The translations under genes and the position numbers were made by a program. A stretch of 64,000 nt of DNA, from NCBI RefSeq assembly GCF_018967845.1, contig NZ_JAHLZZ010000001.1, forward strand, positions 1,054,001 through 1,118,000, written 5' to 3'. The notes beneath the pieces are model-generated. The model searched no databases. It saw only the letters and a list, made by a program, of their open reading frames with translations, and was not told where the DNA came from. This document shows, one piece after another, positions 55,101 through 62,410 of this stretch; position 1 is the first letter of the stretch, and every line of letters starts with the position of its first letter. This stretch comes from Hymenobacter siberiensis. GTDB taxonomy: Bacteria > Bacteroidota > Bacteroidia > Cytophagales > Hymenobacteraceae.

Positions 55101-55202
55101 GTAGAGACGCGACACTTCGCGTCTCGGCGTTGAACGACCGGGATTGTATCGTTCGTACAAACAACATCAGCAACGACAAGACGCGAAGTGTCGCGTCTCT
55201 AC
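55101..55202. repeat. Perfect 24-bp inverted repeat, family G
   Basis: The arms gtagagacgcgacacttcgc and gcgaagtgtcgcgtctctac, extended by gtct/agac, are perfect complements 54 bases apart. Each arm contains a smaller palindrome (gacgcgacacttcgcgtc). The word gtagagacgcga is known to me from dispersed repeats in cyanobacteria and Bacteroidota. Confidence 0.85.
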
Positions 55203-55273
55203 ATCATCCAAAATAAGGAACGCGCCGCCTCCAGCTGTGCGTTTTCTGTTTCTTTGCAGGCCCTTTAGCCCCG

Positions 55274-56215
55274 TTGCCCATGCTCCCCCAGTCCCAATGG
55301 GCCCCGTTTATCAAGCGCCGCGCGGCAGAGCTCGGCTTCATGGCCTGCGGCATTTCAAAAGCCGAATTCCTGGAAGAAGAAGCTCCGCGCCTCGAAACCT
55401 GGCTCACGCGCCGCATGAACGGCAAGATGGGCTACATGGAAAACCATTTCGACAAGCGCCTCGACCCGCGCCTGCTGGTGGATGGCGCTAAATCGGTGAT
55501 TTCGCTGCTGCTCAACTACTACCCCGCACCCGAAACCCAGCAGCCCGACGACACCCTCAAAATCAGTAAATACGCCTACGGCCGCGACTATCACTTCGTC
55601 ATTAAAGACAAGATGAAAACGCTGCTGGCCGATATGGAAGCCGAGATTGGCCAGATTGGCGGGCGTTGCTTCGTCGATTCCGCGCCGGTGCTGGATAAGG
55701 CATGGGCCAAGAAATCGGGCCTCGGCTGGGTAGGTAAAAACGCGAACCTAATAACGCCTGGCCACGGCTCGTTCTACTTCATCGCCGAGTTGATTGTGGA
55801 CGTGGAGCTGCCCGCCGATGGCCCCATCCGGGACTACTGCGGCACCTGCACCAAGTGCGTGGATGCCTGCCCCACGCAGGCCATCACCGAGCCCTACGTG
55901 GTGGACGGCAGCAAGTGCATCAGCTACTTCACCATCGAGCTCAAGGACCAGATTCCGACCGAAGTAGCCGGGCAATTCGGCAACTGGGTGTTCGGTTGCG
56001 ACATCTGCCAGGACGTGTGCCCGTGGAACCGCTTCTCGAAGCCGCACAATGAGCCCCAGTTCAACCCCGCGCCGGGCCTGAAAGACCTGACGCCCGGCGA
56101 CTGGCGCGAAATCACCCACGAATTATTCACGGAGCTGTTCCGGCAGTCGGCCGTGAAACGCACGGGCTACGAAGGCCTGAAACGGAACATCAGGTTTGTA
56201 ACAGATGTGCGGTAA
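55274..56215 (+). CDS. queG: Epoxyqueuosine reductase
   Basis: The 313-residue iron-sulfur protein matches QueG, which makes queuosine in tRNA from epoxyqueuosine using cobalamin. It has the N-terminal domain with [20 protein letters not shown], the [20 protein letters not shown] block, and two 4Fe-4S motifs, [16 protein letters not shown] and [10 protein letters not shown]. The C-terminal ~110-residue HEAT-like extension seen in some homologues is missing, as in many bacteria. The start may be ATG 55274 or 55280. Its stop codon lies in a hairpin. Confidence 0.95.
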   Translation: MPMLPQSQWAPFIKRRAAELGFMACGISKAEFLEEEAPRLETWLTRRMNGKMGYMENHFDKRLDPRLLVDGAKSVISLLLNYYPAPETQQPDDTLKISKYAYGRDYHFVIKDKMKTLLADMEAEIGQIGGRCFVDSAPVLDKAWAKKSGLGWVGKNANLITPGHGSFYFIAELIVDVELPADGPIRDYCGTCTKCVDACPTQAITEPYVVDGSKCISYFTIELKDQIPTEVAGQFGNWVFGCDICQDVCPWNRFSKPHNEPQFNPAPGLKDLTPGDWREITHELFTELFRQSAVKRTGYEGLKRNIRFVTDVR

Positions 56216-56282
56216 GCTTTCGCTTGCCGAATCAACGAACAACTAACTAACGGCAAGTTAAAGCTTACCGCACAGTGTTACA
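56188..56282. terminator. Inverted repeat, family F, between convergent genes
   Basis: gtaacagatgtgcggtaagc and gcttaccgcacagtgttac pair with few mismatches, and tttcgcttgcc / ggcaagttaaa extends the stem. It contains the stops of both queG and the small minus-strand gene. Confidence 0.75.
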
Positions 56283-56475
56283 CGCCCAAGCTAAGCTCGC
56301 CAAACACCCGCTTCAGCACCCGCCGGTAGAGGCGGGCAAATTGCTGGTAGCACCAGGTACGGAAATCAGGTACCTCAATGGTGGGAATTACATTGAGCGC
56401 CTTGCGCAACTCTTTCTCAAACAGGGTCTTGTTGAAGCTGACTTTCATCAGAATCATTTTCATGTAGTCTAGCAT
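56278..56475 (-). CDS. Small hypothetical protein, basic and helical
   Basis: The 65-residue product (start possibly at one of the Met codons at 56463 or 56448) is basic: KVSFNKTLFEKELRKALNVI, then PTIEVPDFRTWCYQQFARLY and RRVLKRVFGELSLGV. A Trp-Cys-Tyr segment and two amphipathic helices are predicted. There is no signal or known domain. It is less GC-rich than the neighbours and ends in the hairpin shared with queG. The gap 56476-56686 contains only a weak hairpin (56628-56659) that may terminate the ferritin transcript. Confidence 0.55.
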   Translation of the reverse strand: MLDYMKMILMKVSFNKTLFEKELRKALNVIPTIEVPDFRTWCYQQFARLYRRVLKRVFGELSLGV

Positions 56476-56686
56476 AGCGGAAGGAAAAAGGACGACGGAA
56501 TACTGAGCAGATACGCTTCCGGTTATATTAGTGAGCCGGGCTATCTGATATTAAAGTTACTATATATAACTGGTATTTTCATAATACCTGAAGTGCCTGA
56601 AGAGGTATATCAGCTGCCCCGATACGCAAAAAGAGCAGCCAGGGCCACTCTTTTCGAATAAAAAGCCAAAATCTTACAACTCCGGC

Positions 56687-57538
56687 TCAGACGAACAGAT
56701 TAAGTGCGGTCTGGGCTACTGTGCTGCTTACGGGCTCATCAAAAGCCTCAGCCAGAGCGGGGTCGTGAATAGCCGTATTGGCCCTGATGAGTAGGAACGA
56801 AGCGAACGGCACTGGCACCCCCGGCGTCACGTACTGGACGCCGGTTTCCTCGCCGCCGGTGGCGGCAGTGGTCAGGCCCTGCGCGGCAGTGGGTCGCACA
56901 ATGGTGGCATCTTCCTCGCTGGGCCAGTACTGCACTACCGCGCCCCGGCCCTTGCGCAGCCCCCGAATGTGGGCCGAATGCTCGGCCTCAACGGCGTGAA
57001 TGCGCAGGGCGGCTCGGAGTAGCTGCGGGTCGGCGATGGTGAAGATGTAGGTTTTGTAGATGCGCACACCCAGGTCTTCCAGCTGCTGGGCCAGGGCCAG
57101 GAAGGCATCGTAGCTGGTGAGCACGGCCGGGAACAACTCCGGGTTGGTGGCTACATTATGCCGGCCGCTGAAATCGAACCGGGGCAGGGCCGGCACAATT
57201 GCTCCGGCATCCTGGAGGGCTTTCAGCAGCAGGGCGGCGTGCTGGGTCTGGTGGGCCAGCAGGCGCTGGAAATCGGCGGTTTGGGCCGTAGGAATTAGGC
57301 CGGTAGCGGCCAGGCCCTGGGTATAAAGCGCCACCTGAGTACGCTCGAGCAAGAGCAGCTGCGTTACGGCATCGTACGACGTATCCGTAGGCGCGGCGGC
57401 GGCGGGCAGGGCTGCGGCACTCAGCGGCAGTGCCGCCACGGCGGCGCGGCCCAGCTGGGCCAGCAGGGCGCGGCGGGGGGCCGGCGCGGCAGTGGCTGGT
57501 GCGGCCGCCAGTTGGTCGAGAAGGGAAATCAGCTTCAT
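56687..57538 (-). CDS. Ferritin-like protein, pair 3 B (altered diiron site)
   Basis: The 283-residue protein has an N-terminal signal-like segment (PAPRRALLAQLGRAAVAALP) and a ferritin-like four-helix domain. Compared with B proteins of pairs 1 and 2, helix A has ERTQVALY (the second Glu is Gln), helix B has HQTQH instead of HEDSH (Glu to Gln), helix C keeps QLEDLGVRIY and helix D keeps AVEAEHSAHIRGL. Thus at least one Glu ligand is lost. It overlaps its partner (57535) by 4 bases, so the two are translationally coupled. The C-terminal ~75 residues contain the family's DEP-type tail (AEAFDEPVSS). Confidence 0.85.
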   Translation of the reverse strand: MKLISLLDQLAAAPATAAPAPRRALLAQLGRAAVAALPLSAAALPAAAAPTDTSYDAVTQLLLLERTQVALYTQGLAATGLIPTAQTADFQRLLAHQTQHAALLLKALQDAGAIVPALPRFDFSGRHNVATNPELFPAVLTSYDAFLALAQQLEDLGVRIYKTYIFTIADPQLLRAALRIHAVEAEHSAHIRGLRKGRGAVVQYWPSEEDATIVRPTAAQGLTTAATGGEETGVQYVTPGVPVPFASFLLIRANTAIHDPALAEAFDEPVSSTVAQTALNLFV

Positions 57539-58257
57539 ACAGGAACAGCCAGGCCGGCCACGGAAATAACGTAAGGAGCGAAGTAGGGGGCCAGGGCCGC
57601 CGTCACTTCGGTAGGGGTTTTGGTGAGCAGCTGGCCGGCGCTGTCCACCACGTCGCTGTTGGCAAACGAGCCGGGCGTGAGCAGGTCGCGCACGGCCGCC
57701 GCGTGGCGGGCCTGCACCGATGACATTTTGAGGAGCAGCGTGCGCTTCGGAATGCTGCTGCTGGTGAACAAAGGCAGCAGCACGGGGTAGGCCGCGGCGG
57801 CCAGGTCGGCCAGCTGCTGGGCGGCAGCCAGTACGCCGGCGCGGGTGGTCAGCGTGAACTTGCTGAGGCTGAATGTAAAATCGGTGGGCAGCAGTTGATT
57901 GATGCCCGTGGGGTCGATGAGGTAGCGGATGGTTTGCTGGTGCACCACTTTATGGTCGCGCAGGTCGACAAAAACGGCGCGCTCGGCGGCGGTCAGGTCG
58001 ATGGGCGGGGCATCCATCACCTTCTGGTAGAGGGTGGTCTGGGCCAGGGCCATCAGGTAGGCGTAGTACAGCAGGCCCGGGTCGCCGGTTGGCAGCGCCA
58101 GCTGGTAGGGGTCGGCGGGGGTGGGAGTAACGGTGGTGGTGGTGCAACCCGCCGCAATCAGGGCCACTGAGGCTGCCGAAGCCGCCGAAACCCGTAGAAA
58201 CACGCGTCGCCCCAGCGACTGCTCCCGCCAGGCGGGCAAAAAAGTGTGGTCAGACAT
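57535..58257 (-). CDS. Ferritin-like lipoprotein, pair 3 A (all Glu ligands lost)
   Basis: From ATG 58257 the product is 240 residues with a Tat-like lipoprotein signal (GRRVFLRVSAASAASVALIA then AGC). The ferritin-like helices align with pairs 1 and 2, but each Glu ligand is changed: helix A AQTTLY (Glu to Gln), helix B DHKVVH (Glu to Lys), helix C QLADLAAAAY (Glu to Ala), helix D SVQARHAAAVRDL (Glu to Gln). Both ExxH His residues remain. It should not bind a diiron centre in the normal way. Its stop overlaps the start of its B partner. A good promoter lies at 58312-58345. Confidence 0.87.
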   Translation of the reverse strand: MSDHTFLPAWREQSLGRRVFLRVSAASAASVALIAAGCTTTTVTPTPADPYQLALPTGDPGLLYYAYLMALAQTTLYQKVMDAPPIDLTAAERAVFVDLRDHKVVHQQTIRYLIDPTGINQLLPTDFTFSLSKFTLTTRAGVLAAAQQLADLAAAAYPVLLPLFTSSSIPKRTLLLKMSSVQARHAAAVRDLLTPGSFANSDVVDSAGQLLTKTPTEVTAALAPYFAPYVISVAGLAVPV

Positions 58258-58311
58258 TGGTAAAGTATTCAAGCCAGCCCGCTAACCCGAGAAGCCGGGT
58301 TCCAGCCATTA

Positions 58312-58345
58312 CAAAGGTACTCGCTACCCATCCATTGGTTGCAAA
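58312..58345 (-). promoter_or_regulatory. Promoter for ferritin-like pair 3
   Basis: Read on the minus strand, TTTG (58342-58345) is followed after 22 bases by TACCTTTG (58312-58319). It fits the phylum consensus and lies 55 bases upstream of the A gene start. Confidence 0.65.
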
Positions 58346-58412
58346 GCCCTAAAAAACAAAGCCCGCCCTGCGGAGGGGCACAGCCGGCCGGCGGCTGAAA
58401 AAGTGCTGCTCC

Positions 58413-58498
58413 GCCGTTGTCATTCCGACGCAGGAGGAATCTGGATAAAGCCAGCAAAAGCTTGCCTCAGATTCCTTCTGCGTCGGAATGACAACGGC
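58413..58498. repeat. Inverted repeat, family B (gtcattccgacgcagg)
   Basis: The arms gccgttgtcattccgacgca and tgcgtcggaatgacaacggc continue to ggaggaatctg/cagattccttc with two mismatches. The loop is 24 bases. It lies between ferritin-like pairs 2 and 3 and may end the pair 2 transcript. Confidence 0.88.
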
Positions 58499-58514
58499 TA
58501 AGCGGCAACGGTAC

Positions 58515-59429
58515 CTACGCCAGCAGGCCCCCGGCACGGGAGCTATCCAGCACCTCGGCGGCCTGCAGGGGCTCGTCGAAGGCGGCGGCGGCGTCATCCG
58601 CCAGGTAGGTGGTGCTGCCGATACCCGTGGTAATGAGCACGGCGAGCTTGGTGCCGGCGGCTCCCTGCTGCTGGTTGCTCTCGGCTGGGCTGGGCCGGGC
58701 CGGGTTGTAGGCCGGAATGCCGTAGGTAGTGCCGCCCAGGGCGATGGCCGTCTTCGTGCTGCTGGCCACGCCGCTGGTGTAAGCAGCTTGGAACCGGGCA
58801 TCGGTGGCCAGGTCGTCGCCGAGGCTCACCCAGGGCTGCTGGCCGCGCATGGTGCGAATGTGCGCCGCGTGCCGGGCTTCGATGGAGTGAATTTGCAGCA
58901 CCGGCGTGAGGAAATCGGTGCCAATCAGCTCGGCGGCGCGGCCTTTGTAGGCGCGCACGCCGGTGTCTTCCAGCACCTGGGCGTATTTCAGCTGGTCGGC
59001 GTAGGTGGCGGGCAGCAGGCTGGGGTTGAAGCGGATGCCCGTGGTGGCCGAGCCCGCTACCGGCGTGCCCCCGGCCGCGATGATGGCGGTACGCAGGTAG
59101 GCAACGTGCACGTCCTCGTGGGTTTTGATGACGGTGATGGCATCGAAGGCGGCACCGGCCGGAATCTGGCCGGCGGCGAGAAACTGGCGGTAAAAGTCGG
59201 CTTCGAGGAGCTCCAGCGTCAGGGCGTAGTTCAGGATGTCGGTGGGCAGGGAGGCCGTGCCGGCGTAGGCCTTCTGAAACAGCGCGCCCAGGAAAAGCGG
59301 CGATGTGGCCAGGGCCGTACGCTGGGCCACGGTGCCCAGCGAGTTGAATACGGCGCGGCGCGAGCTGAAACGGTCCAGTACGTCGGGGTCAGCTTCCGCC
59401 AGTAGGTCGATGATGTTGAAGAAATTCAT
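58515..59429 (-). CDS. Ferritin-like protein, pair 2 B
   Basis: The 304-residue protein has an N-terminal SSRRAVFNSLGTVAQ segment (Tat-like twin Arg) and hydrophobic region ending QKAYAGTA. The ferritin-like ligands are all present: helix A LELLEADFY, helix B KTHEDVHVAYLRT, helix C QVLEDTGVRAYKGRA, helix D HSIEARHAAHIRTM. It resembles Ferritin_2 / PCC13-62 desiccation-related proteins, probably exported. The C-terminal ~80 residues end in a family tail (AFDEPLQAAEVLDSSRAGGL) shared with pair 1 B. It lies 27 bases after its A partner. Confidence 0.88.
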   Translation of the reverse strand: MNFFNIIDLLAEADPDVLDRFSSRRAVFNSLGTVAQRTALATSPLFLGALFQKAYAGTASLPTDILNYALTLELLEADFYRQFLAAGQIPAGAAFDAITVIKTHEDVHVAYLRTAIIAAGGTPVAGSATTGIRFNPSLLPATYADQLKYAQVLEDTGVRAYKGRAAELIGTDFLTPVLQIHSIEARHAAHIRTMRGQQPWVSLGDDLATDARFQAAYTSGVASSTKTAIALGGTTYGIPAYNPARPSPAESNQQQGAAGTKLAVLITTGIGSTTYLADDAAAAFDEPLQAAEVLDSSRAGGLLA

Positions 59430-59456
59430 GGCAAAGGAGAAGTCGGAAGAAGAAGA

Positions 59457-60209
59457 TTACTGGCCGATGGTGCTGCCGTTGAGCGTTTGCTCCACGTAGG
59501 TCTGCGCAACGGCGAGCACGGCGGTGGGCGTCATCTGGCGGTCGAAGCCGAGCGTATCGCCCGCTTCGTTGGTGGCAAAGGAGCCGGGCAGAATCAGGTC
59601 GCGGACATAAGCCGCGTGCCGCGCCTCAACCGACACAATCTGGCCCGCAATGCCCAGGTACACTGCGCTTTTGAACAGCTTGGCCGCGCCGTTGTAGGCA
59701 GCCACGCCCAGGTCCTCGAAGGCCTTGGCGGCATCGAGAATGCCCAGCTTGGTATCGGCAGCCGCTTTCACGCGCTTGGTGAAATCAATGCTGTCGAATT
59801 TTGGGGTGAGGTCGGGGATGATAGTGCCGTTGAAGTCACGGTTGATGGCCGTGCGCAGAAAGTCGCGGTGAATGGCCTCGTGGGTGGCTAATTTGGCGAA
59901 ATACGGCACCTCGGCCGCCAGCAGGGGCGAGGCCGTGAGGGCGGCCACCTTGGCGTAGAAGGCGGCTTCGAGCTGCTCCAGGGCATAGGCGTAGTTGAGC
60001 ACGCTGGCATCGCCGGTGCCGAAGCTGACGTTGCCCGTGGTGGTGCTGGTGGGCGTGGTATTGTCCTTCGAACAGCCAGCCAAAACCAGCGCCGTGGCCC
60101 CGGCCGTAGCGCCGGCGTACATGAAGAAGGACCGGCGCTTGATGCGCGCCAGCAGGGGCTGCCCCGGCTGCGGGCTTTGAGGGTCAGTTGGCCGAAGCGT
60201 ATCGGACAT
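59457..60209 (-). CDS. Ferritin-like lipoprotein, pair 2 A
   Basis: From ATG 60209 the product is 250 residues. The signal region RIKRRSFFMYAGATAGATAL then VLAGC combines a twin-Arg motif with a lipobox. Ferritin-like ligands are complete: LEQLEAAFY, THEAIHRDFLRTA, AFEDLGVAAYNGA and SVEARHAAYVRDL. It is expected in the periplasm, anchored by lipid, with a diiron site that could oxidise ferrous iron or scavenge peroxide; this is inference. A TAGCTTTG -7 box lies at 60343-60350. Confidence 0.88.
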   Translation of the reverse strand: MSDTLRPTDPQSPQPGQPLLARIKRRSFFMYAGATAGATALVLAGCSKDNTTPTSTTTGNVSFGTGDASVLNYAYALEQLEAAFYAKVAALTASPLLAAEVPYFAKLATHEAIHRDFLRTAINRDFNGTIIPDLTPKFDSIDFTKRVKAAADTKLGILDAAKAFEDLGVAAYNGAAKLFKSAVYLGIAGQIVSVEARHAAYVRDLILPGSFATNEAGDTLGFDRQMTPTAVLAVAQTYVEQTLNGSTIGQ

Positions 60210-60342
60210 AAAAAAATAGCGTTTGATGAGCAAAAGAAAGGGCAGCTACGAAAGCCGGCGGTCCGGTGCGAACCAGTATGAAAGCCGCCACCAGCCCACT
60301 ACCTCCGAATACCGAAAAGGATTCTGTAAGGGGATGCCGATA

Positions 60343-60350
60343 CAAAGCTA
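60343..60350 (-). promoter_or_regulatory. Putative -7 box for ferritin-like pair 2
   Basis: TAGCTTTG on the minus strand matches TAnnTTTG, about 134 bases upstream of the pair 2 A start. The -33 box is weak. Confidence 0.45.
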
Positions 60351-60404
60351 ACTCGTTGTACAGCCCGGAAACGAAACCCCGACTCCGGCGGGCTGTATAA
60401 ATCG

Positions 60405-60439
60405 CAAAGCCGGCCCCGCGTGAGCGGAGCCGGCTTTGT
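60405..60439 (-). terminator. Hairpin after ferritin-like pair 1
   Basis: caaagccggc / gccggctttg pair around a GC-rich centre, 37 bases after the pair 1 B stop. It probably ends the pair 1 transcript. Confidence 0.7.
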
Positions 60440-60475
60440 TGGAATTCGTTGCTTCAATAAAGAAGCCTTCGTTGG

Positions 60476-61357
60476 TTAGGCACCAATCAGGCCACCAGCG
60501 CGCGAGTTATCGAGCACTTCGGCAACCTGCAGGTACTCGTCGAAGGCCGCTGCAGCATCGCTGGCAGTGTACGTAGCCCCCAGACCAGCTTTGATGTCGA
60601 CACCCGATTGGGTCGTATTGTTCTCAACTGGGCTGGCCGCCGTGTACGCTGGCACTACAAGGCCAAAGGCTGCCGGGGTCGAGCCGGCCGTCACGCCGCT
60701 GGTGTACACGGGGTGGGCGGCCAGGTCGTCGGCGGGGTTCACCCAGGCGCGCTGGCCACGCATGTCGCGGATTTTGGCGGCATGGCGGGCTTCCACCGAG
60801 TGGATTTGCAGCGCCACGGTGAGCAGGTCGGTGCCGAGTAGTTCACCGGCGCGGCCTTTGTAGGCACGCACGCCAGTGTCTTCCAGCAGCTGGGCAATGC
60901 CGAGCTGAGTGGTAGCAGCCGCACCGCTCTTGAAGGTGGTGAGACCCGCGAATACCGCCGCCTTAAACGTAACGCCCGTGACCGGAGTAGCACCGAGGCC
61001 GCTGATAGCGCCGCGCAGCAGGGTAACGTGCGAGTCTTCGTGCTTTTTGATTTGGTCGATGGCAGCCTTATCAGCGGCCGAAGCGTTGGCGTAAGGCGAC
61101 GAAGCCTTCACCTTAGCGTAGAAGTCCTGCTCGAACAATTCCAGGGCCAGGGCATATTGCAGCACCTCAACGCCGGTGGCAGCAGTGCCAGCGTAAGCCT
61201 TCTGGAACAAGGCACCCAGGAACAGCGGCGTAGCGGCCAGAGCCGAACGCTTGGCAGCAGTGCCCAGCGAACCGAATACAGCGCGGCGCGAGTTAAAGCG
61301 GCCCAGTACGTCAGCATCCACTTCCGAAAGCTGGTCAATTATTTTGAAGAAATCCAT
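60476..61357 (-). CDS. Ferritin-like protein, pair 1 B
   Basis: The 293-residue protein closely matches pair 2 B: NSRRAVFGSLGTAAKRSALA at the N-terminus, a hydrophobic LFLGALFQKAYAG, and diiron ligands LELFEQDFY, KKHEDSHVTLLRG, QLLEDTGVRAYKGRA and HSVEARHAAKIRDM. The C-terminal FDEYLQVAEVLDNSRAGGLI is the same tail as in pair 2 B. It should form a ferritin-like four-helix bundle with a complete diiron site, probably exported. It follows its A partner by 34 bases. AT-richer codons than in pair 2 suggest either stronger expression or a different age. Confidence 0.9.
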   Translation of the reverse strand: MDFFKIIDQLSEVDADVLGRFNSRRAVFGSLGTAAKRSALAATPLFLGALFQKAYAGTAATGVEVLQYALALELFEQDFYAKVKASSPYANASAADKAAIDQIKKHEDSHVTLLRGAISGLGATPVTGVTFKAAVFAGLTTFKSGAAATTQLGIAQLLEDTGVRAYKGRAGELLGTDLLTVALQIHSVEARHAAKIRDMRGQRAWVNPADDLAAHPVYTSGVTAGSTPAAFGLVVPAYTAASPVENNTTQSGVDIKAGLGATYTASDAAAAFDEYLQVAEVLDNSRAGGLIGA

Positions 61358-61391
61358 AACAAAAATTGATTACAAGTGAAGGGAAGGGGGA

Positions 61392-62147
61392 TTATTTGCC
61401 AACCGTGCTAGCGTCCAGCTTCTCCGTGATGAAGTTTTGGGCGATGACGATGACATCCGTGGGCGACTTCTGGTCGTCGAGGCCGGAAGTAGCATTTACG
61501 ATGTCGTCGGCAGCAAATGAGCCCGGCGTAACCAACTCGCGGATATAAGCCGCGTGGCGGGCTTCTACCGATACAATTTGTCCGGCAATAACCAGGTAAG
61601 CGGGGGTTTTGATGAGCTTGCCGGCGCCGTTATAAGCAGCTACGCCAAGGTCTTCGAATGCTTTGGCCGTAGCTAGGATATTGGTGCGGTCCGTGAATGT
61701 AGCAGCCGGGTACTTCGGCGTGAGGCCACGCAGAACCTGGCCGCTGGCGTCACGGGTCAGCGCCGCCTTAAAGAAATCGCGGTGAATGGCTTCGTGCTTA
61801 GCTACTTCTTGGAAGTAGGCATACTCGCTGCCCGTGAGGATGCCCTGGGGCAAAGCGGCCACTTTGCTGTAAAAGTCGGCTTCGAGCTGCTCCAGGGCAT
61901 AAGCGAAGTTCAGTACGCCCACATCGCCCGAACCCAGGCTGATGGCACCGCTGGAAGTAACGCTGTTGCCGGCGGGCAACGAAGGAGTGGCATTGTTGCT
62001 GTCTTTCGAGCAGCCGGCCAGCACCAAGGCCGAAGCCCCGGCCGTAGCACCGGCATACATGAAGAACGAACGCCGCTTGATGGGAGTGTATAGCGGCTGA
62101 GCGAACGAAGTGTCGTCGGAGCCGCGGGGCTGGAGGTTGTCAGACAT
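61392..62147 (-). CDS. Ferritin-like lipoprotein, pair 1 A
   Basis: The 251-residue protein has the signal IKRRSFFMYAGATAGASALV then LAGC (twin Arg plus lipobox). A Ser/Thr/Gly-rich linker leads to a ferritin-like domain with complete ligands: LEQLEADFYSKV, AKHEAIHRDFFKAAL, AFEDLGVAAYNGAG and SVEARHAAYIREL. It is the first gene of the three-pair array. I did not see a TAnnTTTG box in the 260 bases upstream, unlike for pairs 2 and 3. That gap (62148-62410) holds nothing else recognisable. Confidence 0.9.
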   Translation of the reverse strand: MSDNLQPRGSDDTSFAQPLYTPIKRRSFFMYAGATAGASALVLAGCSKDSNNATPSLPAGNSVTSSGAISLGSGDVGVLNFAYALEQLEADFYSKVAALPQGILTGSEYAYFQEVAKHEAIHRDFFKAALTRDASGQVLRGLTPKYPAATFTDRTNILATAKAFEDLGVAAYNGAGKLIKTPAYLVIAGQIVSVEARHAAYIRELVTPGSFAADDIVNATSGLDDQKSPTDVIVIAQNFITEKLDASTVGK

Positions 62148-62410
62148 GAGCGTGGATTAATTGGGTGAAAATTGAAACCAGCGGAGAGGGCAATACAATC
62201 CCGGACGGTGCCAAAAGCCCGTCTGCGAGAAGAAAACCGCTACCGTGAGGTGATTTGTGACCAGATACGGCAATTGCCGGGGTAAAGGATTGATTTGGCC
62301 CGCATTTTTTGCAGTGAGGCCGGGATTAGCTTACAAATGCCGAGTATGATTTTGGTCGGAATGGCTGAATTCGGCGCTTTCCGCTACTTTTAGGGGGTGA
62401 TAATGCGCTA

